NCBI GenBank assembly: GCA_001600175.1
Contig: BCJC01000002.1
Coordinates: 62,001-126,000, forward strand
Reading direction: 5' to 3'
Length of the DNA: 64,000 nucleotides
Source: Erythrobasidium yunnanense
Lineage: Eukaryota; Basidiomycota; Cystobasidiomycetes; Erythrobasidiales; Erythrobasidiaceae
The notes under the pieces are model-generated. The model was not told where the DNA came from and ran no database searches. It saw only the letters and a list, made by a program, of their open reading frames with translations. A program made the translations under genes and the position numbers. Of this stretch, positions 22,915 through 35,226 are shown in pieces; position 1 is the stretch's first letter, and each line of letters begins with the position of its first letter.

Positions 22915-25900
22915 TCACAACTCGTCTCTACTATGCGTTGTTGGTGTTTCAGAAGGTTGAGCCTGCTCTCCTTCCGATGCGGTGGTTGCACTCTGCGTCT
23001 CTCTCGACGAGGCAGCTGAAGCCGTTTCGCTGCTGCTAGGTACTGCAGTCGTAGTCTTCTTCGGCTTACGAGGCGGTCTCTTGGCTTTCAAGACCGCTAC
23101 TTGTGTCGATAGTTCCCTCGTCCTCCTTTCTAGATCCGCTATCCGCAGAACTGGGTCTTCGTGCATCTTTAGCGCGGCTTGGCTTTTCTGGACTTCTCCT
23201 AGCCATTTTTCATTACTCTCCACGCTTGCTTTGAGCGTTGTGAGCTCAACTTCTGTATACTTGGATGGCTCGCCGGCCGCTGTGTCGACATCGAGCTGCT
23301 TCTTCGCGACAGTCAGGAAAGTCTGCGCTTGCATCATGCCTGTTGCCAAGTCTGAAATGGCCTTTATGCGCCCGGCGGCTTCCTTCAACCGCATAGTCGG
23401 GCCAGCAGCGGAGCGTCTGCATAGCAAGCTTAACGCAAGATCAAGTGTCCATAGGTACTCAGACTCACTCTAAGTCCGACTTGGCCGATCTGAGATCTTT
23501 CGTAGGCGCAGTCTCACCCGCATCCCAGAGCCATTCATTGGCTTCTTCGAGCTGCTTGCGGATCTTGATCCTCTCGCCATCCGTAGAAGCTTCGATGAAG
23601 CTTGGAGATTCAAGCGTATCTCTGAGGCGGTAAAGGTATGCTTCGAGGCCATTTCGAGCTTCTTCGCGATTCCGCTTTCTAGCTTCGCTCTGGTCGAGCT
23701 CGCGCAGTCTAGCAAGAACGAGATCGTCAGAATGCTTCTGGCAGATCGAAAATCGTCAAGGAGCATACCTCTTGCTAGCTTCCCTCTTATCATATTCTGC
23801 CAGATGCGCATAGCCTACTGGCTTTGTAACGACTTCCAGCTCCAGCGGTCCCGTAGCCTTCTTGAGGGCCTTCAGCGCCTCTTCCGCCTGTGCCGAAATC
23901 TCGTCTGCAGTAGCATTCTGGTCTTTGTCTTTATTGCTGCTGAAGAACCCTTTGATCTTATCCGCTACTGAAGCTTGATCTTTCTGCGAAGGCAGGATGA
24001 GCTGAGCAGAGGTAACTTGGAGCATGTTCGACTCGTTGATCTCGACAGTCACTTGTACAGTCGAATTGGAAGCATCTGCTTCTGACAAATTCGCGAAAGC
24101 GGAGGTAATGCCTGTGATATCAACGGTCGAGATGGTCTTGATGGGTTTTGCTGCTGGACTAGATGCACGGTAGGCGAAGTCGAGAGTGAAATCTTTTGTC
24201 TTCTTGAAGCTCAGTACTTGCTTGGTGTCGGCTGGGGTGTCGGCGTTGAAGATGACTCCAAATACTTTGCTGTTGGTGCCTTCTGTAAGGTGCGAAGGTG
24301 TATCAGCTCATACTTCGATGTATGAACGAGACGAGTCGAGACATACCGACAATATCGTAGGCGTGCTCAATGTCATACGGGATCAAGCCCGTCAAGCGGA
24401 TGTCTTTTGTCCTGAATTGCGAGCTCTTGGCTGCTCCGAATAAGGCCGCTCCCATAACAGCAGCTTCATCTGCATTGAGGTTCTGTGCGATCTTGTCCCT
24501 GTAAATCATCTGCTGTGTGAGCCTTCACAGCTCAAAGTCGTAAAACAGGGAAACCGGACGCACTCGCCAACGACAGCTTTGACGGCAGCCTGAATCATTG
24601 GGACTCTTGAGCTTCCTCCGACAAGAATGACAGAGTTGATATCGTCAATATTGAGGTCTGCTGATTTGAGAGCCGCTGCGATCGGACTTGCGAATGAAGG
24701 CTTGAACGCTTCACAAGCTGCTTCGAATGCCTCACGGCTGACTTTTCCTCGGAAGTCGACGTCTTCCGCTAGACCTTCGATCTAATGTAGATAGTGATGC
24801 ATCAGTCGCGGTGGTCAGACCTTCCAAGCCGTTGTGAGGTACCTACCCTCGAAGGCGCTTCCGCATTAGCAGAAAGGACCTGCTTCACTCTCGAAGCTTC
24901 CTTCATGAGTTTAGCTTGAGCCCTCTTGTTCTCCCTCACAGGCGTCTGTAGATTCTTTCCTTCTTTCGCACTAAACTGCTCTTCGAGCATATCCCTGATC
25001 TTCGCGTCCATAAGTAATCCTCCGACGCTTTTATCCCATCCTACACCGACGACTTCTGCAAGAGTGACGTTCTTGCCTGTCTTGCTGCTAGGGTTGTCTT
25101 TGACTTCGCTGGACTTGAAGGACACAATCGTTGCCCGGATAGAACCTGCTCCGGCATCGTAGAAAAGATGGTGCTCGGCTTCTTCAGATGGGAATGTGCG
25201 TGTCATCGCGTAGTTGATGGCGACTGTGGCACTGCTTGTTAGTATAGGCATATTGTCAGACCTGACGGTGGGTCCTTACTGGCTGAGCCATCATCTATCA
25301 GAGCTAAGGGAGTCAAACCTGCGATCTCTAGCGCATCTAGGATAGACTGTCGTTCTGCTTGCGTGAAGAAGACCGGCACCTATGCATTATTCAGTACACG
25401 TGTCAGCACCTTTACACCTACTACTTCAGAAGAAGCTGAGGACGTACAGTGACGACTGTATCCTTGATATTCTCACCACCAGCCGCGTCTTTCGCTAGTT
25501 TCTTAGCATGATTGAACTGCAATGCGAGAAGTTCCTCCGGCGACCTTATTATTACATCTTGCTGTTGCGTTTGCGCAGGGTCATAGAGCGTCACTTTGTT
25601 CGTCGTCGTGTTTGTGTATATTTTCGCACGATAGATGGTCTGATATTGCTCAGCTTGTACATCAGAGCTCGAATGCCCAAGTAGCAGTTTTGTGCTTGGG
25701 AAACTAGAGTCTGGAAAACGCGAGGCCTGATGATCTATCACGTCAGAATATGATGAGTATAGATGAATATTGTTGTTGCTGCTCGCCAGATTCGCGGCAT
25801 CCCCGCCTATCCAGCGGTCTTCGCCGCGCAGAGCCACGACGCTTTGGATCTTTCTCTTCGAGTCGCTGGGCAGTTCACAGAGAACTTGTTCAGATGGTGA

Positions 25901-26079
25901 ATCTTTGCAAGATGTCGTAAGATTCGCGCCTACGTATTTAACAGCACGTCGAAAGGTACGCCGGCCTTGACGAGCGAGACTTTCATCCATTCCGTGCCAT
26001 AGTCGATAGCGAGCACTCCGCCAGCCAGCGCTTGTGAGAGGCACGAGAAGGCCACAAACAGCGCGAGAACAAGTCGCAT
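22915..26079 (-). CDS. LHS1: ER Hsp70-type chaperone Lhs1/GRP170 (HYOU1 family)
   Basis: A large ER Hsp70 of about 895 residues that acts as nucleotide exchange factor for BiP/Kar2 and helps translocation and folding. The signal peptide MRLVLALFVAFSCLSQALAG runs straight into the ATPase start GVLAIDYGTEWMKVSLVKAG. Other ATPase motifs are HHLFYDAGAGSIRATIV, GVGWDKSVGGLLMD and SVILVGGSSRVPMIQAAVK. The extended C-terminal helical region (VESNEKWLGEVQKSQAAL, RTRELSTQVAVLKAKR) ends in HSRDEL, a variant HDEL/KDEL retention signal. I start at 26079 because an upstream in-frame ATG at 26154 would bury the signal peptide. About eight introns. It converges on the UNC13-like gene with about 220 bases between stops. 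Confidence 0.94.
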
Positions 26080-26228
26080 GGCTGCTTCTGTCTCGAGGAT
26101 TGTGCTGAGAAAGAAAGAGCAATGACACGTCGATATTAGGATGAAAGGGAACATTGCATGAATATTGCTCTATTTGTACATCTCAGGTAGGGTATGAATT
26201 AATGGTATATCGTATTGTATATACGAGA

Positions 26229-27561
26229 TTACGCGGTAGGTGTACTTGGCGCACTGTCCGGAGCAGCTGAGCCTACTCTCTGGCGACTTGCTGGCGAGCC
26301 ATTAGGCTGTGTACCCGCCGGAAGCTTCCTCTTCTTTGCTGCTGCAGCTGATGCTCCACCTGCTGCTGCTCCGAAAGACGCTCCTCCGCTCCCCATCAGA
26401 CTTCTCAAGCTAGCTATCGGGAATTTTGTACGGCATGTCCTGCATACTGGAATAGGAGAACAGAAGACTGCTCATTCAACATCAGCTTATGTCTCTCCCA
26501 TCTTATATTGCATGCGGACTCACTCGACAGACATATCGAGCATACATAGCCGATATCCACGATCTTTTTATGGCAGAAACAGGCGGCTCGGAGATCGATC
26601 TGTTCTTGTCCAGGTAGGTGGAGCAGTTTCCTGACTGCTACGCCAGGTAGGAAGGCCATTAGTAGATATTGTAAAAGCCCAGACCGCCTTTCGAGACGAT
26701 AGTAGGATGCTTTTGTGAGGTGGGAAGCTTGCTGTAGGAAGACGGTGTCTTCGCCGTAGATCTTACATACGTCTATGGGGATGCTCTGTGTGAACATGTC
26801 AGTGATGATTACGTAACGATAGCAATTTTACGCTTACCGCTTTCTGGGCTGCGAAGATGCAGTTCATGATGGCTATGTACTGTGTCGAGGCTTCTCCGGA
26901 CACGCTGAGGACGAGTATACGAGCCTTCATAGGTGGTAACGTCTCGTCTTTCGACAGCCTGTTAATGTCTGCAACACTCATTAGTTCGTACGGTCCTGAA
27001 ACCAGACGGGAAAGCATGCTCACGACACAGCGCTTTCGACAGAGCATTTGCAAATGCAACAGGCTTATCCTGTAGTCCAGCATCTACTGATTCTTGGTCT
27101 TGCAGCTTGCGGATACCCTTCGTGACAGCTTCATCGACGATCCTGAACGTCTGGTAGCTGTTCGAGTCTGAAGCTTCTTCCACCGTAGGATCTAGCTCAG
27201 GCAGGGGTTGTACAGCTCCAACACTGCGTTTCTGAGAAGCCTGTTGTGCATCAATGGACGAGTAGAGCAGGTCGCTTGTTCCCAAGCCGGCGCTATATAC
27301 TGCCAGCTGGTTCTCGAATCTTAGTGCCATATGAGCATTGCATAGTACGAGCAGACTTTTGAGCGCGCTGTCGAAGTCCAATGCATCCCCGTCCTCGAGG
27401 TCATTTGAGGTCGCGCTTCCATGCCAGGCAAAGGGATTTGTGTCGAGCTGGTAGAAGGTGTCAGTACAATCATCACGATCTCGTACGGTGTATGGTCTCA
27501 CGATGACCACGAGCAGATCTGCTGCATCTTGCGCTGAAGTCGCTGACGCTGGAGCGGCCAT
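26229..27561 (-). CDS. TFB4: TFIIH core subunit Tfb4 (p34)
   Basis: A structural subunit of the TFIIH core, used in RNA polymerase II initiation and nucleotide excision repair. The N-terminal von Willebrand A-like fold is seen in DAADLLVVIVRPYTV, FDSALKSLLVLCNAHMALR and ENQLAVYSAGLG, then ARILVLSVSGEASTQYIAIM. Next come the conserved IPIDVCKIYGEDTVFLQQA and YLLMAFLPGVAVRKLLHLP. The C-terminal C4-type zinc ribbon has CFCHKKIVDIGYVCSICLS followed by CRTCRTKFP. Relative to yeast, the tail adds a low-complexity Ala/Gly/Pro segment with KKRKLP, a possible nuclear signal. Length is about 385 residues. The start MAAPASATSAQDAADLL at 27559-27561 is the first Met before the fold. Confidence 0.94.
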
Positions 27562-27915
27562 TTCGTCCCTCCCAACTTGTACTCGAAAGCCTTGGTTGAC
27601 TCCGTTGTCTCTGTCCTTTCCTTTACTTCACCGCATCCTTCTGTTCTCTATCGACGCTCCCTCGCTCTCCTCCCTGTGTTCTTGTCTGAGTGAGTTGTTT
27701 AGGCGAAAGAGAGCGTCAAATTGCTGATGACATCGGGCAACTTGGCGGTTACAGTCGCACTATCCCGAGCATACAATACGCTATAGCCATTGATCCATCA
27801 TGACTCGCACGTCTACCGGCAAGCTTGGCTATTCCATCATCATGACCGAAAGCACATTCCCCGAATATCCTAACATCTTCCTCATCCTTCAGACCTCCTC
27901 CTCATCCTGCTGCAG
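27562..27915. other. Divergent promoter region, TFB4 / membrane protein gene
   Basis: About 350 bases between divergent genes. It includes the end of TFB4's leader and an ATG at 27800 whose frame stops at 27931 and is not extended by an obvious splice. No other feature is seen. Confidence 0.4.
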
Positions 27916-28817
27916 ATGGCTCCTGCAGTAGTCATATCAGCGGGAATAAACTTCTTGGTCGGTGTGTAGCTTTCATTCCTTTGTCTCATTCTTGGCCGTA
28001 GAGCTAACTCCGACCTTTCCAGCGTATTTCATGTACCGGAGACAGAGCAACATCAACTTCTTTCCCTTCCCAAGTAGGTACCTTAATTGTTTCCTAGCGG
28101 CCTTGCAAGTGACGAACGGTTCCTCCAGACACCATTGCTGGCGACCTAGCAGTGACCAACTTCATCCAGGCAGCACTCAACTACCTCGCTCCAAACATCC
28201 AAATAGAAGCCGATGCGCGTACTGGAAAACGAGTTCCCTGGCGACGAATCATGAATCCACCCTTAGGGCTCGTATCTCGGATCGCAAGCTTACAAGGGCG
28301 GAAACGACAGTTCTGGCAGTTACTCGTGCAGAGTGAAGATATCACTGCACAGCCGCTTGGTTTCGGAATAGTAGTGAAGAGATTGCTCAGAAGTATACTG
28401 AGGGGATTGTTCATTGGCGTCTTCCTGTTCCTCATCACTTGGTCGTTAAGCGTGGCTATACTATGCCCGATATACTGCTCAAGGAATATAGGCAGTACAT
28501 GGGCGCCTCAGGTACGTCTCGCATCTCCCATCTTCTCGAAAGCTGCTAAGACACTCTCATTGCGAATGCAGGGCATCAAGGCCGTCTACGGCGGTGTACA
28601 CGCACTCATCGAGCTTCCTATAGCCGCTTTCCTCATGCTGCTCTCAATGGACGTCCGCAACTACGACAAACTACCTACAGCCAAGCTGAATGGCAAATCT
28701 CAGCAGCAACATCCGGGTCGTGGACTTATTGGGAACGTCATCAGCACAGATAGTGGGATGCCGATGCCTATAGACACGCGGACGAACGAGCCTGTGCGCG
28801 AAGAAGACCGCTTGTAG
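27916..28817 (+). CDS. Small fungal multi-pass membrane protein, DUF2456/Ilt1-like
   Basis: A protein of about 245 residues. Exons join as MAPAVVISAGINFLVAYFMY, then SNINFFPFPNTIAGDLAVT, NFIQAALNYLAPNIQIE and onward. Hydrophobic segments lie at the N-terminus, at GLFIGVFLFLITWSLSVAIL and at HALIELPIAAFLMLLSM, so three or four membrane passes are likely. The FPFPNTIAGDLAVT stretch and the overall layout recall the uncharacterised fungal family containing yeast Ilt1 (YDR090C). That assignment is from memory and moderate at best. The start is uncertain: the frame upstream of 27916 is also hydrophobic (DLLLILLQ), so a short 5' exon may add to it. Function is unknown. Confidence 0.6.
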
Positions 28818-28914
28818 AATCGTTCATTCAGCTTTGTTTTCGTTTGTACCACCTCCTCAGCATCGTAGACTGTAGCGCTTACTTTCACTCCTTACTGAGC
28901 AATGCATAGAACGA

Positions 28915-31264
28915 CTACCGTAATTTCCCATATTTGACAACACCATCCACGATTGTGATTCTAGCCCATGTCTTCCTGATATCCTCCAGCGGTACCTTCA
29001 TGATATCCTTATCATAGATCGTAATATCAGCTTTATAGCCCACCTCCAATTTCCCCAACTTATGCTCTGCAAACCGCGCATAAGCTGCTCCTGAAGTGAA
29101 GCCTTCTAAAGCTTGTTGCCGTGTAAGCGTTTCGGAGGGATACCAGCCGCCCGGACCGTGTGGTGAGTCATTACTACTGTTACAGCGAGAAACGGACGCG
29201 TGGAAACCTTCTTGTGGAAGAATGCGCTCAACGGGAAAGTCGGAGCCTAGAGCAAGTGGAGACCCAGCTCTGCGAGATCAAATATTCATTCAGTCTCTTG
29301 CTCATAGAGCCTGATCATTCTTTTTGACTGACCTAGCTAGAGACTGCCATGCATACGCTCCTTTCACTCTTTCTGGCCCAAGACGGCTTTCTGCGTAACC
29401 CATGTCGCTCGTAGCGTGCGTAGGTTGGACCGATGAGATCAGGCTTAGTCTTCCAGCCCGCTTAATATCTTCAGGCGCCTGCCATAGTTTACAATCAGAT
29501 ATATGCACCAAGTAAGTGCTGAACGAGGTGTCGCACCAAGATCTGCGCATGCTCTATCCTGAAACGAAGGTCGTCATTCGTCTTGCCTGACCTTTGCAGG
29601 GTCTCTTCGTAGATATCGATAGCTATTCGGTTGGCGGCATCGCCTATTGCATGTGTGTTTGGCTGAAAGCCTTTCGCATGCCACGATTGTACTAGATGTC
29701 TAAGTGTCGCAGGTGACATCCTCGTAATGCCTTTCTCCGTCGGGTTATCTGCCGCGTCCAAATCAGCTTGCATCGATAGATCAGGGCGGAAGAGAGCTAA
29801 CCCGAATACGGCTCAAGCATAGCTGCGCCCCAGCTCCCCAGCGCGCCGTCTAGGAAAAGCTTAGATGCTCGAAGAGTGAAATGATCGCCGTCGTACGCTT
29901 CTATATCATCGCCGCAGTATTCATCCAGCTTCGGACACGCTGCCATGCCGTAGATCCTGATGGGCAGCTGACGTCTTTGATCTAGCCTGATATCGATCAG
30001 GGTATCAGCATCATGGTTGTTGGCAGCAGAGATCTGCCCTACGCTTTGAAGAAGTTGATAGCCTCAGGCGATGTCGCTGCATCATGCACGCCCGTAATAC
30101 CCGCAAGTAGCAATTTGTCCATAGCTATCTGATAGTACTTTATCCATTCTTCTTGACTCCATTTAGGAAGCTGAGATTGTACCCATTCAAATGCCGTATC
30201 GAGGAAAACACCAGTGGGGCGGCCATCGGGATAGCGCAGTATCACGCCGCCTGGTATATGGTCTGGTACATCTAGTGTTTGAAGTAAGGCGGTTGAGATC
30301 CAGCATGCGTGAATGTCGACTGGATTCGACAAAACTCTAGTTAGATCTGACCCGTTATAGACGGAGCGTGTAAGAAGCTTGCCTCTCGTCAGGAATATCT
30401 TCCTTCCCCTCAATGCTCCGACATTCAGGTCCTCAGCAGTCGGAAAAGCTCCGCCAGGCCATTTCGTCTGATCGAACCCATGCCCTTCGATGACTTTTCC
30501 GTAATGCGTTTTATCCTTTCTAGGTAAGCGGTTGATATAGGTCACGAGGCGAGATACGACTTCTTCCTTGCTTCTGCTATTGCCGATATTGGCTGTCGAC
30601 AAACTGTGCCCGAAACCCATGATGTGTCCATGAGCGTCCGTGAAGCCTGCATTTATGGATCGTGTTAGCCTGCCCGGGAGCCGAGAAAGTAGAATGGATA
30701 TAGCGCACCCGGATACACTCCCCAAGAGGGTCGTGTATAGTATATCTTCAATCCAGCATTATTGCTCGCTTTGCCCGGCCATACAGCAAGCGAGCCCAGC
30801 GTATCTACATCTCCAAACTTTGTCCTCGTCTCTTCTATCGTCCCATAGAACTCCACCACATCTTTATATACGACTACGCATTCTGTGGTCTTGTTGGATG
30901 TGACGTAGACTTGGCCTTCGCGTGAACAGATGGCGTATCTTTCTTGCTTTGTCAAGGTTAGGTTGCTGAGCGTGACCCCTGCGATACCGAGTATGAGGAG
31001 GATAGGTAGAAGTAGACCAAGCAGGGAGTTTTTGGGAGAAGAAGTGGGAGGTGTAGATCTAGCAGCGGGACCTGATGAACCTCTGGACGGACTGAGCAAG
31101 GGAGATCTTCCGAGCCTGTCTTTTGCAGTATATTTCTTATTGTCGTCTGTATCTTCTACTTCGTCGTCTGATGCATCAGTCACTGTCACCGTCTTCACTT
31201 TTGTTTCGCCAGTTCCAGTTGCCGGCTGACCGGGTGCTGCCTTTCGCTGTCGCAGTTTAGACAT
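28915..31264 (-). CDS. Membrane-anchored YtcJ-like amidohydrolase (amidohydrolase 3 family)
   Basis: A metal-dependent hydrolase of about 690 residues with a cytosolic acidic N-terminus and one membrane anchor (LLGLLLPILLILGIAGVTLS). The catalytic part is probably lumenal or extracellular. Family motifs are FTDAHGHIMGFGHSL (HxH metal site), VIEGHGFDQTKWPGG, AGITGVHDAATSPE, FQPNTHAIGDAANR, RFRIEHAQI, SVQPTHATSDMGYAE and the terminal LALGSDFPVE. All histidines and the final aspartate expected of the family are present. The C-terminus (ARITIVDGVVKYGKLR) ends at TAG 28915-28917. I start at 31264 (MSKLRQRK); an in-frame Met at 31276 is possible. Substrate is unknown; relatives are assigned to amide, formamide or exoenzyme roles without much evidence. 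Confidence 0.85.
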
Positions 31265-31429
31265 GAGCACAATCAAGCTGCAGCGTCAGCGACTTTTACG
31301 ATATCTGCGAATAGGCGGGACGACAAGAGCCGACTTCACGTGGTCTGCAATGACGAGGGTCTTCTTTCGAAGAATTGTAAGCTTCGCAGGAAGACACGAA
31401 CGATCTAATACATTACATTGGTTTGGGAT

Positions 31430-31985
31430 GAAGGAAGATGTGATGCGCCTGCTTCAGAATGTCGCCTAGCAAGACCTCCGAAAGGTCTGCTTTTTCGGAA
31501 CGACTTCATCATGACCAGGAAGAAGAAGGAAAAGAGGAAGGATGCTGCTCTGTCAAGCCATGCAAATCTATTCTATGTCGGATGATCTCCCACCCTTAGG
31601 GAGATATCGGCCATTCTTTCAGCTGAAGCGGGGACGCTTCGAGCTGTGACGGTCTCGCTTGTCAATGCGAGAGCTAGCAGCAGAGAAAGCACAGAAGCTC
31701 ATCAAGCTACCCTCTGTCGAATACCTCGACGTCTTGGGATAGCTGCTTGGTCCCTCAGAAGCGCGCTCTCCACCCTGTGCAAGCCGTGAAGGTTCTTCTA
31801 TCTCATCGACCATGTTGATGACGAGCTCGTACTATCTCTGCTGGTTCTGTACAACGACAAGGACGGGCTGAGCCATGCTCCATTGCGGAAAGCACTGTGT
31901 CTGGACGAGATCTGCCATCTGCTGTCGAAGAAGAGTCTGCAGTACTCCGTGCGTGAACAGCTGGCCGATGTGCGTGGCAGAGCAA
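31430..31985 (+). repeat. Array unit 0 (most diverged, short)
   Basis: Shares, in order, ACTTCATCATGACC near 31500, CTCTGTCAAGCC near 31551, GTCTTGGGATAGC near 31731 and the terminal GTGCGTGAACAG...GTGGCAGAG at 31949-31982 with the units downstream. Assigned by eye; boundaries are approximate. Confidence 0.45.
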
Positions 31986-32261
31986 GCATGCCCAACAGCA
32001 TCGATGAACTCAGAATGAGGATCACTTCTGCGCATTGGATCGCTCAACTCCCACCGCGCATCCTCAAGCTCACTTGGAGTCTCGACTCTGCATTGGCGAG
32101 GAAGCAAGAGACGAAAGCATTGCCCTGTTCCCTTCTGCAAAAGACCGTTCAACAAGCCGGCGAATTCTCCCGCACCTTCCCGTCATAACCGATCTCAGCG
32201 ATTGCAACAAGATCTATCATATATACACAAGCAGAGCACCAAATAGGATGGGAAGGATACA

Positions 32262-32930
32262 GCAGCTCAGATATCGTCTCTCGCGGATGCGCAGGAGCGC
32301 GCGCGGAGAAGACAGACCTCATCATGTGCGAGCCCGATTGAGCAGGAAGGAAGAAGGAGTAGGAAGGGCCTCTGCTAGACTAGCAGTTCTTATGCATATG
32401 AAGTCACTACCACACATCTGTCGCAGGCACAGCGAAATGTGGAATGGCATGCGATCAACAGCCAGCAAAACGGATACGCATCGACGTTTTGGGCTGGGCG
32501 GAAGGCTTTCAGACGAGCTGTGAGCAGCCACAGAGGAGTCCAGAATGTCAATGTCTCACGCTCCTTCGCTTCCAACAGCGAGATCTTGGCGTGCGTCGGC
32601 ATACGCGACGCATACACGCAGGAACCGCGGCAGCTCTGCTGCCAGCAAGCTTTCTATGCGCTATCGCCATTGCTTCAGCTTGATCGATACGACTCCTCTG
32701 TCGCTGGCAGCTAGACATCCCGAATGCCCATCGAGTCGACTTGATTGGTACTTCCGATCATTTCGACTTGACGTTTCTCGCAAGTGGTTTGCATATTTCG
32801 CAAATCCCTCTTTACAAGCTCGATATCGCTATCGAGAAGATGATCCGCAAGAACTGCCCTTTCGCTCTCGAAGGAAGACCCGGAAGAGGTCTGTGCGTGA
32901 AGAGCATCGCAGGCGAATCTAGCAGAGGAG
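32262..32930 (+). repeat. Array unit 1
   Basis: Begins CAGCTCAGATATCGTCT, as unit 2 does. It then carries CTCATCATG near 32316, a CAGCGAAATGTGGAATGGCATGCGA block, CTCACGCTCCTTCGCTTCC and GATCTTGGCGTGCGTC near 32585. It ends with GTGCGTGAAGAGCATCGCA at 32893-32911 and an AGCAGAG. The orientation is the same as all other units. Confidence 0.65.
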
Positions 32931-33186
32931 AATAGTGAGGTAGCCCGGAGATCTTTTAATCGCGGCCGAGTCCTTTTCAGGATTCAAGCTTTGACTTATT
33001 GGTATGGAGAGAAAGCAAAAGCAGCTCACGAAGTTTGCGTCAGCAAAAAAGGTGGGAGCTGCGCACGGATCGCTTCGGTTGTCTGACGCCTTCCACGAAA
33101 GCACTCCGCAGATGCGATGACGATGACGAAATTCGTGATACAACAACTAGCGACGTAGCTACAACAAAGAATCCGCTGAGAAGGGC

Positions 33187-33850
33187 ATGCAACAGCTCAG
33201 ATATCGTCTTTGCGGATCACGAAGGATCAAACGCGAAAGCAACCGACTTCATCATGGCGCGCCGCCTCTTCTCTATCTACTACCCGGGAAGATGGAGGAG
33301 GAGAAGCAGGATTTCTCTGTCAGACCAGCAGTCTTGTTCGTAATTCACTGCCACAGCGCTGTCGCGGGCACAGGCAGTGTGGAGCGGCATGCGAATCACA
33401 GCGTAAGAAGAGACGGATCGAAAGGCTTTCGCCAAACGAAATCTACGTCCCTTTAGCTGAGCGGCAGCTTTCATCCAAGCCAATCACCAGCCGAAGGATT
33501 GTCCGAATTGTCGTTATCTCAAGCTCCTTCGCTTGACAGCGAGCTCTTGGCGAGATTCAGTGTAACGACTCACCGCCTCTCTGATTCCATCCTGAAATCA
33601 GCGCTAGCTCGTCAACACATTGTCTAGAACGACATAGGCTGGCAGCTTGAGTACGAAAGCATCCCAAAAAGGCCATGGATTCGCCAGCTCTGGGGCGACG
33701 ACCCGGCTGCGGGCCCGGGTCGGACTCTTTATTGAGATTCGATATCGCTATCGATAGATGTCCGCAGGACTGCTGGGTAGCTCTGGAAAGGAAGGGTATA
33801 GGCCTGAGCCCTGTGTGTGTGAGCTTGACATGCAGCGTCTGGCAGAGTTC
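33187..33850 (+). repeat. Array unit 2
   Basis: Begins ATGCAACAGCTCAGATATCG. It then carries CGACTTCATCATGGCGCG near 33250, CTGTCAGACCAGCAGTCTTG near 33325, CTCAAGCTCCTTCGCTTG near 33520 and GCTCTTGGCGAGATTCAG near 33543. It ends with a degenerate GTGTGTGTGAGC...CTGGCAGAG at about 33813-33846. Confidence 0.65.
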
Positions 33851-34149
33851 CCAGGGACTGGCATAGAGAAGCCCTAAGGCTGGCAGATGGAAGAAAGGAA
33901 AGAGAGAGTGAGTTGAAGCAGCGCAGTCTGAGCAAGTCGGCAAGCCGCGCACAGACCTCCCAGCCGTTATCGTACTCCCGTCGCTAGAATCGGTCAAACA
34001 AGCAAACGGATGACGCAAGCACTCTTTTCACATCTTCACATTCTTCCTAAAAGCGTCACCGCAGCAAAGCAAGGCACACGAATAACGCGTTACTCGACAA
34101 CAGACTTATACAACACGTAGTGCTCTCAAATCGAGGACGTATTACCTTC

Positions 34150-34802
34150 CAGATATGTCGCTTATCTGATCAAGAGAATTGCTCTTCAGATGCTGGGCCG
34201 AAGTCCATCTTTCGATGTCTGCGCGCTGCCAACTTCATCATGTTGAGGGAGTGAAGGGATGGAAGGTGTAAAGGAGGAGCGAGTGTAGAAAAGAGATCTT
34301 CTGCCAGACAAGCAGTCTTATCTATGCGCGTACTTCCCACCAAAAGACGAGAAGGCTTGCGATTTGATAAGCAGAAGATGGACTGGAGATCCACATCTTG
34401 GCTTTAGCGGCAACTTCGAAAGCACGATAAATGCGAAGAGGTTGTGCACTTGAAGGCCGTATCCCGCACTCCGCCCGCCTTCGCAGACATCTTGGCGCGA
34501 ATCAGCATACGAAGTTGAAAATCGGAGAAGCAAGCTTCGATGAAGAAGAGCGAGTCCGACTGACCGCGTCCTGCGTTACCTTGTAGTGCCTACAGCGCCC
34601 ACAATCCGCTATCATGAGGGCTTCCAAGCGTCTCGCGTGCTGCAGATTCACGGCAGCTTAGCGACCTGATCCTCATAGGCACTTTACGAGATTGACATCA
34701 CTGTCGTATAGTCTGCCATAAGAACTGCTGCTTCGCTCTCGAAGATGAAGGACCTGCAGGTGCCCTGTGCGTGAAGAGCATCGCAAGCGTATCCGGCAGA
34801 GA
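34150..34802 (+). repeat. Array unit 3
   Basis: Begins with a diverged CAGATATGTCG. It then carries CAACTTCATCATGTTGAG near 34230, TGCCAGACAAGCAGTCTTA near 34302 and CATCTTGGCGCGAATCAG near 34488. It ends with an exact match to unit 1, GTGCGTGAAGAGCATCGCA at 34767-34785, then GGCAGAG. Confidence 0.65.
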
Positions 34803-35226
34803 CACAAGGTTGGAAAGTTGAGGAAGGGCAGTTACCGAGTCCATGTCGAGCACACCTATACAGGTAGCTTCAGACCGCTCGACCGCTGCTTTTGGGAGGA
34901 AGACAAGAGATGCTGCAGCGAAGATCCATTCTTGTTGAAAGCTGCCGCTCGGGCCCTCTCGAAGATGTCTGACAAGATAACACTCGATCCACCAGCATGA
35001 TGTCAGCTTTCTGAGGAAGACTCCGCAACCTTATCTAATCTCCGTTCCCATGTTCGCACACCGCGTAGGATCCAGGCCGAGACAATGACTACGACCCGCA
35101 AGTCTTGGGCGATTCAGATCATCAGCTGATGTCTACTTCCACCTACTTCATCCAACGTATCTGGTATACGTCTGTCAAGCCCTGTCAAGCCCAATCAAGC
35201 CCAGTTCAAGACCGCATTTGAAAAGC

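Noticed and set aside
32035-32523. 162-codon frame in array unit 1
   Set aside because: Arg/Ser/His-rich, and the matching stretches of the other units do not keep the same frame; likely noncoding.
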